Positions 24,051 through 31,488 of a stretch of DNA of 47,058 bases are shown in pieces (the stretch's first letter is position 1; every line of letters begins with the position of its first letter). Location: the NCBI GenBank assembly GCA_045801465.1, contig JBJMSU010000019.1, forward strand, positions 1-47,058. The letters run 5' to 3'. A model generated the notes under the pieces. That model did not search any database and had not been told where the DNA came from. It was given only the letters and a program-made list of their open reading frames with translations. The DNA comes from DATFWC01 sp045801465 (lineage in GTDB: Bacteria; Pseudomonadota; Alphaproteobacteria; Rhizobiales; Xanthobacteraceae). The translations under genes were made by a program, and so were the position numbers.

Positions 24051-24542
24051 TCACCGCACCCGGAACGAGCGCTTCAGCCGGATCAGGGCGAGCGCCGCGC
24101 GTGCCGCGCCGCCGCCCTTGTCCCACTTGTCAGGCCGCGCGCGTTCCACCGCCTGCGCTTCCGTGTCGACGGTGAGAATGCCGTTGCCGACCGGCATGCC
24201 GCGCATCAGCGCGATATCCATGAGACCGCGCGCCGACTCGCCGGCCACGATGTCGTAATGGCTGGTCTCGCCCCGGATGACGCAGCCCAGCGCGACGACC
24301 CCGTTGTACGGCTTGCGGGCGTCGTCGGCCGCTTCGAGCGCGATCGCGATGGCCGGCGGAATCTCCAGCGACCCCGGCACGCTGACGAGATCGAACGCGG
24401 CGCCGGCATCTTTCAAGGCGCGGGTTGCGCCCTTCAGCAGCATGTCGGCGATGTCGTCATAGAAACGCGCCTCGACGACGAGGACACGCGCATCCTTCAG
24501 CGCGCCCTCGCGTTTGCTGGAAGCCTTGCGCGGCCTTGCCAT
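24051..24542 (-). CDS. ribH: 6,7-dimethyl-8-ribityllumazine synthase
   Basis: A 163-aa lumazine synthase, condensing the ribityl-pyrimidine with dihydroxybutanone phosphate in the penultimate step of riboflavin synthesis. Active-site blocks are VVEARFYDDIADMLL, SVPGSLEIPPAI, GVVALGCVIRGETSHYDIVAGESARGLMD (with the catalytic His) and VGNGILTVDTEAQA. It is separated from ribE by a 150-base gap that holds a dispersed repeat, which may split the riboflavin run. Confidence 0.96.
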   Translation of the reverse strand: MARPRKASSKREGALKDARVLVVEARFYDDIADMLLKGATRALKDAGAAFDLVSVPGSLEIPPAIAIALEAADDARKPYNGVVALGCVIRGETSHYDIVAGESARGLMDIALMRGMPVGNGILTVDTEAQAVERARPDKWDKGGGAARAALALIRLKRSFRVR

Positions 24543-24604
24543 GCGCCGTCTCCGCCGAATGCGCCGTCAGTACCGGTGCGGCCAGGAAGGCGCAAGGGCG
24601 GGGT

Positions 24605-24697
24605 GTAGGTTGGGTTGACACCGAGCGCAGCGAAGCGAAACCCACCGCATAGAATGGTGGATTACGGCGCGCCAGAGCGCGCCTAATCCACCCTACG
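24605..24697. repeat. dispersed double-hairpin repeat, variant copy 6
   Basis: An outer GTAGG at the left and CCTAC at the right enclose two hairpins. The right one is strong: GGTGGATTA pairs with TAATCCACC and encloses GGCGCGC with GCGCGCC. The left one carries the CAGCGAAGCGAA loop. The right end CCCTAC supplies the ribE stop codon (24693-24695). It separates ribE from ribH. Confidence 0.8.
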
Positions 24698-25298
24698 ATT
24701 TGTCCATCAGTCGTGCGGCGTAGCGCGCCATGAGATCGACTTCGAGATTGACGGCGCTGCCTTTGGTCAGCGCCCCGAAAGTCGTCACAGCAAGCGTGTG
24801 CGGGATGATGAGGGTGGAGAACGTCTCGCGCTCGACCGCATTGACCGTAAGCGAGACGCCATCGAGCGCGACCGACCCCTTGGGGGCGATGAAGCGCGCC
24901 AGCTTCGGCGGCGCGCGCACGGCGAGCCGCGCCATGTCGGGCAGGTCCTCGCGGGCGATGATCTCGGCGATGCCGTCGATATGGCCGGTCACCAGGTGGC
25001 CGCCGAGCTCGCCGCCCAGCTTCAGCGATTGCTCGAGATTGATCCGTGTCCCGGGACGCCAGCGGCCGGCCATGGTGAGCGCCAGCGTCTCCGCCGCGGC
25101 GTGGACGTCGAACGTGGTGCGTCCATTGGTCTCTCCGGTAGCCACCACGGTCAGACAGATTCCGGAGCAGGCGATCGAAGCGCCGATCGCAATCGAATCG
25201 CGCGCGTAGCCGCAGCCGACCGTGACGCGCTTCAGTCCATCCGCCAGAGGCTCGAGGCCGAGCACCTCGCCCACATCGCTGACGATCCCGGTGAACAT
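24693..25298 (-). CDS. ribE: riboflavin synthase, alpha chain
   Basis: A 201-aa riboflavin synthase that dismutates two lumazines to riboflavin. It starts MFTGIVSDVGEVLGLEP and contains two lumazine-binding barrel repeats: IGASIACSGICLTVVATG and VTGHIDGIAEII in the first half, and GSVALDGVSLTVNAVERETFSTLIIPHT in the second. The last residues and stop come from a dispersed repeat. The ribD stop lies 9 bases upstream of its start. Confidence 0.95.
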   Translation of the reverse strand: MFTGIVSDVGEVLGLEPLADGLKRVTVGCGYARDSIAIGASIACSGICLTVVATGETNGRTTFDVHAAAETLALTMAGRWRPGTRINLEQSLKLGGELGGHLVTGHIDGIAEIIAREDLPDMARLAVRAPPKLARFIAPKGSVALDGVSLTVNAVERETFSTLIIPHTLAVTTFGALTKGSAVNLEVDLMARYAARLMDKS

Positions 25299-25307
25299 GG
25301 GGCGATC

Positions 25308-26429
25308 CTACTGCATGTCGGGACGCTCGAAAGTCTCCACTCGGTCGAGCCCGAGGCGTTCGCTGCCGCGCGCGACGAGCCGCGGCGATTGCGTCAACGC
25401 GGTGAGCGGCAGCCCTTCGAGCGCATCGATCGCACCGCCGCCGAGCAGGTGCGGCGAGCGGAACAGCGCGGCCTCATCGACCAGGTCGGCCGAGAGCAAA
25501 GACGCAGCCAGCACCGGTCCGCCTTCGACCATCAATCGCGTGATGCCGCGGCTCCCGAGCGCCTGCAGCACGGCGCTGAGTTCGAGACGGCCGCCGGTCG
25601 CGACGCGCATGACGTCGACGCCGCGGCTGCGCAAGGCATGCTCGCGCGCGCCCGGCGCCGCCTCGCCGGCGATCACCCAGACTGGCGTGTCCTGTGCGCT
25701 GTCGACGAGCCGGGACGCGAGCGGCAGCCGCAGCGTGGTGTCGAGCACCACGCGGATAGGCGAATGGCCGGTCATTCCCGGCAGACGACAGGTCAAATTC
25801 GGATCGTCAGCCAGCGCGGTGCCGATGCCGATCATGATGGCGTCGCTCATGGCGCGCATGCGGTGGACGCGAGCGGTGGCGGGCGCGCCAGTGATCGGCA
25901 CCGGTCGGCGGCCGGCCAGCCCCGCTTTGCCGTCGGCCGAAATGGCGAGCTTCAGCGTGACGTGGGGGCGTCCGTCGCGCACGCGGCGGACATGGCCGGC
26001 ATGGGCGCGTCGCGCCGCGTCGGCGCGGAGGCCGATCTCGACCGCAATGCCATGGGCGGCGAGCCGCGCGTGACCTTGGCCACGCACGGCCGGATTGGGG
26101 TCCTCCATGGCCGAGACCACGCGGGCGATGCCGGCGGCGATGATGGCATCGGCGCAAGGCGGCGTCCGGCCGTAATGGGAGCAGGGTTCGAGCGTGACAT
26201 AGAGCGTTGCGCCGCGGGCGGCGGCGCTGGCGCGATCGAGCGCCTCGGTTTCCGCGTGCGGGCGTCCACCGGCTTGCGTCCAGCCGCGGCCGACGATCAG
26301 CGGACCATCGGGAGTCTCGCGCACCACCAGCGCGCCGACCGCCGGATTGGGCCAGGTTCGTCCGAGTCCGCGCCGGCCGAGCGCCAGCGCCAGCGCCATG
26401 AAGCGAGCGTCTTCTGCGGCGTTTGTCAT
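25308..26429 (-). CDS. ribD: bifunctional riboflavin deaminase/reductase RibD
   Basis: A 373-aa fusion; the start MTNAAEDARFMALALALGRRGLGRTWPNPAVGALVV is the conserved N-terminus. The N-terminal deaminase domain has the zinc ligands HAE and PCSHYGRTPPC. The C-terminal reductase domain begins HVTLKLAISADGKAG and has the NADPH-binding MVEGGPVLAASLL. It carries out the second and third steps after GTP cyclohydrolase II in riboflavin synthesis. It lies between nrdR and ribE in a leftward operon. Confidence 0.96.
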   Translation of the reverse strand: MTNAAEDARFMALALALGRRGLGRTWPNPAVGALVVRETPDGPLIVGRGWTQAGGRPHAETEALDRASAAARGATLYVTLEPCSHYGRTPPCADAIIAAGIARVVSAMEDPNPAVRGQGHARLAAHGIAVEIGLRADAARRAHAGHVRRVRDGRPHVTLKLAISADGKAGLAGRRPVPITGAPATARVHRMRAMSDAIMIGIGTALADDPNLTCRLPGMTGHSPIRVVLDTTLRLPLASRLVDSAQDTPVWVIAGEAAPGAREHALRSRGVDVMRVATGGRLELSAVLQALGSRGITRLMVEGGPVLAASLLSADLVDEAALFRSPHLLGGGAIDALEGLPLTALTQSPRLVARGSERLGLDRVETFERPDMQ

Positions 26430-26478
26430 GGGCGGCGCACGAGGCGGACGTGATGGCTCAAAGGCAGGACGGTTCGCG

Positions 26479-26955
26479 TCACTTCCTGGCGCCGGCGGTG
26501 GCTTCGTCGGCCGACAATTCATCCAGCAAGGTCCCGAAGTCCTTGGCCTCGCGGAAGTTGCGGTAGACCGAGGCGAAGCGCACATAGGCCACGTCGTCGA
26601 GCGTACGCAGGTGCTCCATGACGATCTCGCCGATCGTCTCGGAGGACACTTCGCTCTCGCCCATGCTTTCCAGTTCGCGCACGACTTTGGAGACCATCTG
26701 GTCGATCCGCTCCGGCTCGACCGGACGCTTGCGCAAGGCGATCTGCACCGAGCGCAGGAGCTTGTCGCGGTCGAACGGCACGCGGCGGCCGTTGCGCTTG
26801 ATGACGGTGAGCTCGCGCAGCTGCACGCGCTCGAAGGTGGTGAAACGGAAATTGCACGCGAGGCAGACGCGGCGACGGCGGATCACCGCCGAGTCCTCGG
26901 TCGGGCGCGAATCCTTGACCTGGGTGTCAAGGCTCCCGCAGCTCGGACAGCGCAT
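26479..26955 (-). CDS. nrdR: transcriptional repressor NrdR
   Basis: A 158-aa regulator of ribonucleotide reductase genes. The N-terminal zinc ribbon has CPSCG and CLACNFRFTTFE. It is followed by an ATP-cone (VIKRNGRRVPFDRDKLLRSVQIALRKRPV ... SEVSSETIGEIVMEHLRTLDDVAYVRFASVYRNF). It senses ATP/dATP and binds NrdR boxes. Its position between glyA and ribD is conserved in this order of bacteria. Confidence 0.97.
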   Translation of the reverse strand: MRCPSCGSLDTQVKDSRPTEDSAVIRRRRVCLACNFRFTTFERVQLRELTVIKRNGRRVPFDRDKLLRSVQIALRKRPVEPERIDQMVSKVVRELESMGESEVSSETIGEIVMEHLRTLDDVAYVRFASVYRNFREAKDFGTLLDELSADEATAGARK

Positions 26956-26976
26956 GCTCCCCCCTTAAGGGCGCGA

Positions 26977-28281
26977 TCAGGCGGCGTAGATGGGGAAGCG
27001 GGCGGTGAGCCCCTTCACCTTCTCGCGCACGGCGGCTTCGGCGCCCGCATCATCCTCCGCGCCGTTCTGCGACAGGGCCTCCAGCACTTCGGCGATCATC
27101 TCGCCGACCTGGCGGAACTCGGCGATCCCGAACCCGCGCGTGGTGCCGGCCGGCGTGCCGAGGCGGACGCCGGAGGTGATGGTGGGCTTTTCGGGGTCGA
27201 ACGGAATGCCGTTTTTGTTGCAGGTCATGTGGGCGCGGCCGAGCGCCGCTTCGGCGACCCTGCCGGTGAGCCGCTTCGGCCGCAGATCCACCAGCATGAG
27301 GTGGGTATCGGTTCCGCCGGAGACGATATCGAGCCCGCTCGACTTCAATGTCTCTGCCAGCGCCTTGGCATTTTCAGCGACATTCTTCGCGTAAAGTTTG
27401 AAGGAAGGACGGAGTGCCTCGCCGAACGCCACCGCCTTGGCGGCGATGACGTGCATCAGCGGTCCCCCTTGCAGCCCGGGAAACACCGCCGAATTGATCC
27501 GCTTTGCCAATACCTCGTCGTTGCTGAGGAGGAAGCCGCCGCGCGGCCCGCGCAGCGTCTTGTGCGTGGTCGAGGTGACGACGTGGGCGTGCGGAAACGG
27601 GTTCGGGTGGACGCCACCCGCCACCAGGCCGGCGAAATGCGCCATGTCGACCATGAGATAGGCGCCGACCGCATCGGCGATCTCGCGGAAGCGGCGGAAG
27701 TCGATGATCCGCGGATAGGCGGAGCCGCCGGCGATGATCACCTTCGGGCGGTGCTCGCGCGCGAGCTGTTCGACCTCCTCCATGTCGATGCGGTGATCGT
27801 CGCGCCGCACGCCGTAGGGAATGACTCTGAACCACCGCCCGGACATGTTCACCGGCGAACCGTGGGTAAGGTGTCCGCCCGCCGCGAGATTGAGTCCCAT
27901 GAACGTGTCGCCAGGCTGCATCAGCGCCATGAAGGCAGCCGCATTCGCCTGGGCGCCGGAATGCGGCTGCACGTTGGCGAAGGCGCAGCCGAACAGCTTG
28001 GTGACGCGCTCGATCGCCAGCCGCTCGGCAATATCGACGAATTGGCAGCCGCCGTAATAGCGTTTTCCCGGCAACCCTTCGGCATACTTGTTGGTGAGCA
28101 CCGAGCCCTGCGCCTCGAGCACGGCGCGGCTGACGATGTTCTCCGACGCGATCAACTCGATTTCGTCGCGCTGGCGCCCGAGTTCGCGCCGCACCGCCTC
28201 GGCGATCTCAGGATCGGATTGCTGCAACGATGCCGTGAACAGATCGGCGCTCGGGCTTAACGAGGCAGTGGTGACGGGCAT
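26977..28281 (-). CDS. glyA: serine hydroxymethyltransferase
   Basis: A 434-aa PLP enzyme interconverting serine and glycine with transfer of a one-carbon unit to tetrahydrofolate. The start MPVTTASLSPSADLFTASL is chosen by family length. Key blocks are ELIASENIVSRAVLEAQGS, NKYAEGLPGKRYYGGC and VVTSTTHKTLRGPRGG, with the Schiff-base lysine. It is the first gene of the leftward glyA-nrdR-rib-nusB-thiL run. Confidence 0.97.
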   Translation of the reverse strand: MPVTTASLSPSADLFTASLQQSDPEIAEAVRRELGRQRDEIELIASENIVSRAVLEAQGSVLTNKYAEGLPGKRYYGGCQFVDIAERLAIERVTKLFGCAFANVQPHSGAQANAAAFMALMQPGDTFMGLNLAAGGHLTHGSPVNMSGRWFRVIPYGVRRDDHRIDMEEVEQLAREHRPKVIIAGGSAYPRIIDFRRFREIADAVGAYLMVDMAHFAGLVAGGVHPNPFPHAHVVTSTTHKTLRGPRGGFLLSNDEVLAKRINSAVFPGLQGGPLMHVIAAKAVAFGEALRPSFKLYAKNVAENAKALAETLKSSGLDIVSGGTDTHLMLVDLRPKRLTGRVAEAALGRAHMTCNKNGIPFDPEKPTITSGVRLGTPAGTTRGFGIAEFRQVGEMIAEVLEALSQNGAEDDAGAEAAVREKVKGLTARFPIYAA

Positions 28282-28364
28282 GGGAAATCCTTGAAGCGGC
28301 TGGTCCGGCGAGCGCGAACGCCCTTCCCGCCCCGCGAAAATACGCGTTCGCCGCCGCCGCTTGC

Positions 28365-28393
28365 CGGATAGCATATCGACTGCCGAGCGCCAA
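28365..28393 (-). promoter_or_regulatory. candidate promoter for glyA
   Basis: On the minus strand TTGGCG (28388-28393) and TATCCG (28365-28370) are spaced by 17 bases, about 85 bases upstream of the glyA start. Both hexamers are weak matches, so this is a placement by spacing and position only. Confidence 0.25.
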
Positions 28394-28546
28394 GGACTGG
28401 CGCGCAGAAACCGCAGGACCGCAACATCTAGCGACCAGGCCTCGGTCAATCGACGCCGGTCGGCCGAAACCCCGGCCCATGCCGGCGTCCGCATGAGACC
28501 AGCCCCGGCGCCAGCCGGCGCCGCTCCGCCGAACACCGGAAAGCGA

Positions 28547-28906
28547 TCAGTCGCAGCGCGTGACTCGGCGCACGCTGCCGTCATCGCGCTCGATCGTGAT
28601 GGTCCGACAGCCACGCCGACGGGGCTCGTCGTCCCACCCGCGGCCGCGCGCAAAGGGCGGACCGCCGTCGCGCGATGACCCGCAATAACTCAGTCCATTT
28701 TCGGCGCAGACGCTCGGTGGGCCCGGGATGTAGCGGCCGCCGCCGCGGCACGAGTAGCCGCACATGGCAGCAGGCGTGATGATCGCCGGGACGCCAACGG
28801 CATCCGCACTAATCGGCTTGGCAGGGAATGCCGCGGCGCCGCTGCCGCCAAGCCCGAGAACGAGCAGGGCCGGAGCGAGCCCGTTTCTGACCAATCCTCT
28901 ATACAT
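28547..28906 (-). CDS. small secreted Cys-rich hypothetical protein
   Basis: About 119 aa starting MYRGLVRNGLAPALLVLGLGGSGAAAFP, a signal peptide. The mature part has six cysteines (MCGYSC, SVC, SYCG, RRGC, TRCD) among Gly/Arg-rich sequence, and ends ITIERDDGSVRRVTRCD, a small beta-strand module seen in exported rhizobial proteins. It is divergent from minC and upstream of glyA. Function unknown. Confidence 0.75.
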   Translation of the reverse strand: MYRGLVRNGLAPALLVLGLGGSGAAAFPAKPISADAVGVPAIITPAAMCGYSCRGGGRYIPGPPSVCAENGLSYCGSSRDGGPPFARGRGWDDEPRRRGCRTITIERDDGSVRRVTRCD

Positions 28907-29085
28907 CGCTTCACCTCGCGGAAGGGGTGGCTCGTCTCCCTGCCGCAACGCTAGGCGAATTTCCCCCGCTTGGCGAGTCGCGGCGATCGCTTGCTGTGCC
29001 GCGCCGTTCACGCCTTCAGCGCACAAGCTTGCCGGCTCGCCCAGCCTATTCAACGTCTCCGATTTGTTAATGCCGGGGGACCAAA

Positions 29086-29101
29086 TTAACTGGCCATTAA
29101 C
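29086..29101 (+). promoter_or_regulatory. CtrA-type binding site upstream of minC
   Basis: TTAA (29086-29089), seven bases, then TTAAC (29097-29101) match the alphaproteobacterial CtrA consensus TTAA-N7-TTAAC. It lies about 50 bases before the minC start. A further TTAAT lies just upstream (29067-29071). CtrA control of minCD has been reported in Sinorhizobium meliloti, so cell-cycle control of this operon is a reasonable inference. Confidence 0.6.
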
Positions 29102-29150
29102 CATGGCGGGTCCCAAATCGGCCACGAGCGCGGAACAGTCGAGAATCACC

Positions 29151-29891
29151 ATGTCAGACCCGGTTCGCCCCCGCCGATCGATGCGCTTTCGCGGACGTTC
29201 CTATATCGCCTTCGTGCTCACGCCGGAGCCGCCGATCTTCGAGTGGCTCGCCGATCTCGACGCCTGGATTGCGCGCTCGGCCGGTTTCTTCATCGGCAAG
29301 CCGGTGGTGCTCGATCTCTCCGCCGTCACCTTGAGCAAAGCCGCGATCGCCCATTTGCTCGCCGAGCTGCAGACGCGTGAAATCCGCATCATGGGGATCG
29401 AGGGCGCCAATCCGGCCGATCTCGGACCGGAGCTGCCTCCCCTCCTCAAGGGCGGACGAGGGACGGAAGCCGTCGAAAAAATCGAAAAACCCGAAGTGAT
29501 CGATCCGGTCGAGCCGCCCGCGCGCGAGACCGAGCAGGCCGTTGCGCCGACCGCACCCGAACCCGGTTCGCTGCTGCTGGAGACTTCGGTTCGCTCGGGC
29601 CAGTCGATCGTCTTTCCGGCGGGCGACGTCACCGTCCTCGGCTCGGTGGCATCCGGCGCCGAAATCATCGCCGGCGGCTCGATCCACGTGTATGGCACGT
29701 TGCGCGGCCGCGCCATGGCGGGCTCGACCGGCAACCCGCGCGCCCGCATTTTCTGCAACAAGGTGGAAGCCGAGTTGCTCGCCATCGATGGCTACTACCG
29801 CACCGCCGAGGACATGGAACCGAGCCTGCGCAGCCGGCCCATTCAGGCCTGGCTGCAAGGCGACGTGATGCTGATCGCGCCCCTCAATTGA
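29151..29891 (+). CDS. minC: septum site-determining protein MinC
   Basis: A 246-aa MinC, the FtsZ polymer inhibitor. The N-terminal domain starts RSMRFRGRSYIAFVLTPEPP. A proline/glutamate linker follows. The C-terminal beta-helix has SVRSGQSIVFPAGDVTVLGSVASGAEIIAGGSIHVYGTLRGRAMAG, the classical MinC_C signature that binds MinD. The ATG at 29151 is chosen by domain start. It is the first gene of minCDE. Confidence 0.96.
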   Translation: MSDPVRPRRSMRFRGRSYIAFVLTPEPPIFEWLADLDAWIARSAGFFIGKPVVLDLSAVTLSKAAIAHLLAELQTREIRIMGIEGANPADLGPELPPLLKGGRGTEAVEKIEKPEVIDPVEPPARETEQAVAPTAPEPGSLLLETSVRSGQSIVFPAGDVTVLGSVASGAEIIAGGSIHVYGTLRGRAMAGSTGNPRARIFCNKVEAELLAIDGYYRTAEDMEPSLRSRPIQAWLQGDVMLIAPLN

Positions 29892-29910
29892 AACTGGCAG
29901 GATGCGTACA

Positions 29911-30726
29911 ATGGCAAAGGTCTTGGTCGTGACATCTGGCAAGGGCGGGGTTGGCAAGACCACGTCCACCGCCGGCCTCGGTGCAGCGCTCGCGCAGTCG
30001 GGTCAAACCGTGGTGGTCGTCGATTTCGACGTCGGCTTGCGCAACCTCGATCTGGTCCTGGGCGCCGAACGCCGGGTGGTGTTCGATCTCGTCAATGTCA
30101 TCCAGGGGGTGGCCAAGCTGCCGCAGGCGCTGATCCGCGACAAACGGCTCGACACGCTGTGGCTGCTCCCAGCCTCGCAGACGCGCGACAAGGATGCCCT
30201 CACCAGCAACGGCGTCGCCCGCGTGATCGCCGAGCTCAAACAGAAATTCGATTGGGTGATCTGCGACAGTCCGGCCGGCATCGAGCGCGGCGCGACGCTG
30301 GCCATGCGCCATGCCGACGCCGCCGTGATCGTCACCAATCCGGAGGTCTCCTCGGTGCGCGATTCCGATCGCATCATCGGCCTGCTCGATTCCAAGACCG
30401 AGAAGGCCGAAAAAGGCGGCCGCGTCGACAAGCACCTGCTGATCACGCGCTTCGACGCGGCGCGTGCCGCCAGGGGCGAAATGCTGAACATCGACGACGT
30501 GCTGGAGATCCTCTCCGTTCCCCTCGTCGGCATCGTGCCGGAGAGCGAGGAAGTCCTGCGCGCCTCCAACGTCGGCTCGCCCGTCACCCTGTGCAATCCG
30601 GCAAGCGCGGCCGCACGCGCCTATTGCGACGCGGCGCGCCGGCTCGCCGGCGAGAACGTGCCGATGACCATACCGACTGACAAGAAACGTCTGTTCACCA
30701 AGCTGTTCGGGCGGAGAGCAGCATGA
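29911..30726 (+). CDS. minD: septum site-determining ATPase MinD
   Basis: About 271 aa. MAKVLVVTSGKGGVGKTTSTAGLG holds the deviant Walker A, and VVVDFDVGLRNLDLVLG and WVICDSPAGIERGA give the switch and Walker B regions. The C-terminal amphipathic helix KKRLFTKLFGRRAA is the membrane-targeting sequence. I chose the ATG at 29911 because GGCAGGA precedes it at the right distance; one at 29902 is also possible. It recruits MinC to the membrane. Confidence 0.97.
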   Translation: MAKVLVVTSGKGGVGKTTSTAGLGAALAQSGQTVVVVDFDVGLRNLDLVLGAERRVVFDLVNVIQGVAKLPQALIRDKRLDTLWLLPASQTRDKDALTSNGVARVIAELKQKFDWVICDSPAGIERGATLAMRHADAAVIVTNPEVSSVRDSDRIIGLLDSKTEKAEKGGRVDKHLLITRFDAARAARGEMLNIDDVLEILSVPLVGIVPESEEVLRASNVGSPVTLCNPASAAARAYCDAARRLAGENVPMTIPTDKKRLFTKLFGRRAA

Positions 30727-30995
30727 GCCTGTTGGCGTGGATCAAGCCGCGCGCGTCGGCACCCGTTGCCCGCGATCGGCTGAAAGTCCTGCTGGCCTAC
30801 GAGCGGACGTTCCGCGGCCAGCCCGACCTGATCGGCATTCTGCGCGAGGAGATCATGGCCGTGATCTGCCGCCATGTAGCGGTGGCGCCCGACAAGGTCC
30901 AGGTGCGCATGGACCGCGGCCAGACGGTCTCGACGCTGGCCATCGATATCGAGATTCCATCGTCGCACGGCACGCTGGCCGCCATCGGCTCCTAG
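30723..30995 (+). CDS. minE: cell division topological specificity factor MinE
   Basis: A 90-aa MinE that stimulates MinD ATPase and drives pole-to-pole oscillation. It has the N-terminal membrane/MinD-contact region (MSLLAWIKPRAS ... RDRLKVLLAYERT) and a dimerisation region (LREEIMAVICRHVAVAPDKVQVRMDRGQTVSTLAIDIEIP). It overlaps the minD stop by four bases (ATGA). Confidence 0.96.
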   Translation: MSLLAWIKPRASAPVARDRLKVLLAYERTFRGQPDLIGILREEIMAVICRHVAVAPDKVQVRMDRGQTVSTLAIDIEIPSSHGTLAAIGS

Positions 30996-31175
30996 CCGCT
31001 CATTGTCCCGGACTTGGACCGCCCTGGCAGCTCCCTCGGCCGGGCACGTTGACATTTCCCATCCGTTTCCCCTTGCCGTCGTAGCTATGCCGAGCCGGCT
31101 TTTTTTGCCGACGCGGGAACAAGTCATTCCGCATCGAGTTATCTTGCCCGCCAACATCCATCGATGGAGCAGGTG

Positions 31176-31394
31176 ATGAGGCTCGGACTCCTGGGGCTCG
31201 CGACAGCGGCATTGTTGGTCGCTCCTGCGGTCACTCTGCTGAGCACGACTGACGCGTCGGCGCAGCGCGGGCTGTACAAGGGCTGGCTGGCGCCGGCCAA
31301 GTACAGGACGAACGAAGAACGCCGTTACACGATCGGCGGCGGGCTGCCCACCGGCAGCAGCGTCAAAAAGATGAAGCGCGCCAAGAACAGCTGA
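31176..31394 (+). CDS. small secreted hypothetical protein
   Basis: A 72-aa protein; the ATG at 31176 is preferred over 31164 because GGAG and AGG lie just before it. A signal peptide (LGLLGLATAALLVAPAVTLLSTTDASAQ) ends at a good cleavage site. It leaves a 44-residue basic mature peptide, RGLYKGWLAPAKYRTNEERRYTIGGGLPTGSSVKKMKRAKNS. Short exported basic proteins of this kind recur in Bradyrhizobium relatives without known function. It is convergent with the L,D-transpeptidase gene. Confidence 0.7.
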   Translation: MRLGLLGLATAALLVAPAVTLLSTTDASAQRGLYKGWLAPAKYRTNEERRYTIGGGLPTGSSVKKMKRAKNS

Positions 31395-31411
31395 CACCGA
31401 GGCCAGCCGTC

Positions 31412-31480
31412 AGCCCGCATGAAGCGTAGCGGAATGGGGGGTCGGCAGATCCTGGATTTCGCTTCGCTCCATCCAGGCTA
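31412..31480. repeat. dispersed double-hairpin repeat, copy 7
   Basis: It begins CAGCCCGCATGAAGCG and has the core GGCAGATCC. The right hairpin pairs CCTGGAT (31451-31457) with ATCCAGG (31471-31477) around TTCGCTTCGCTCC, ending GCTA/CAG. It lies between the convergent stops at 31394 and 31489. Confidence 0.75.
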
Positions 31481-31488
31481 CAGCGGCG

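Noticed and set aside
24543..24692. FMN riboswitch in the riboflavin run
   Set aside because: The gap holds only the double-hairpin repeat. It lacks the conserved RFN-element boxes and lies after ribE rather than in a leader.
26347..28260. 637-codon plus-strand frame opposite ribD, nrdR and glyA
   Set aside because: It crosses three conserved minus-strand genes. Composition shows it is an antisense artefact of GC-rich codon use.
31020..31075. TTGACA near 31050 as a promoter for the small secreted protein
   Set aside because: No acceptable -10 hexamer lies 16-18 bases downstream, so I did not call it.
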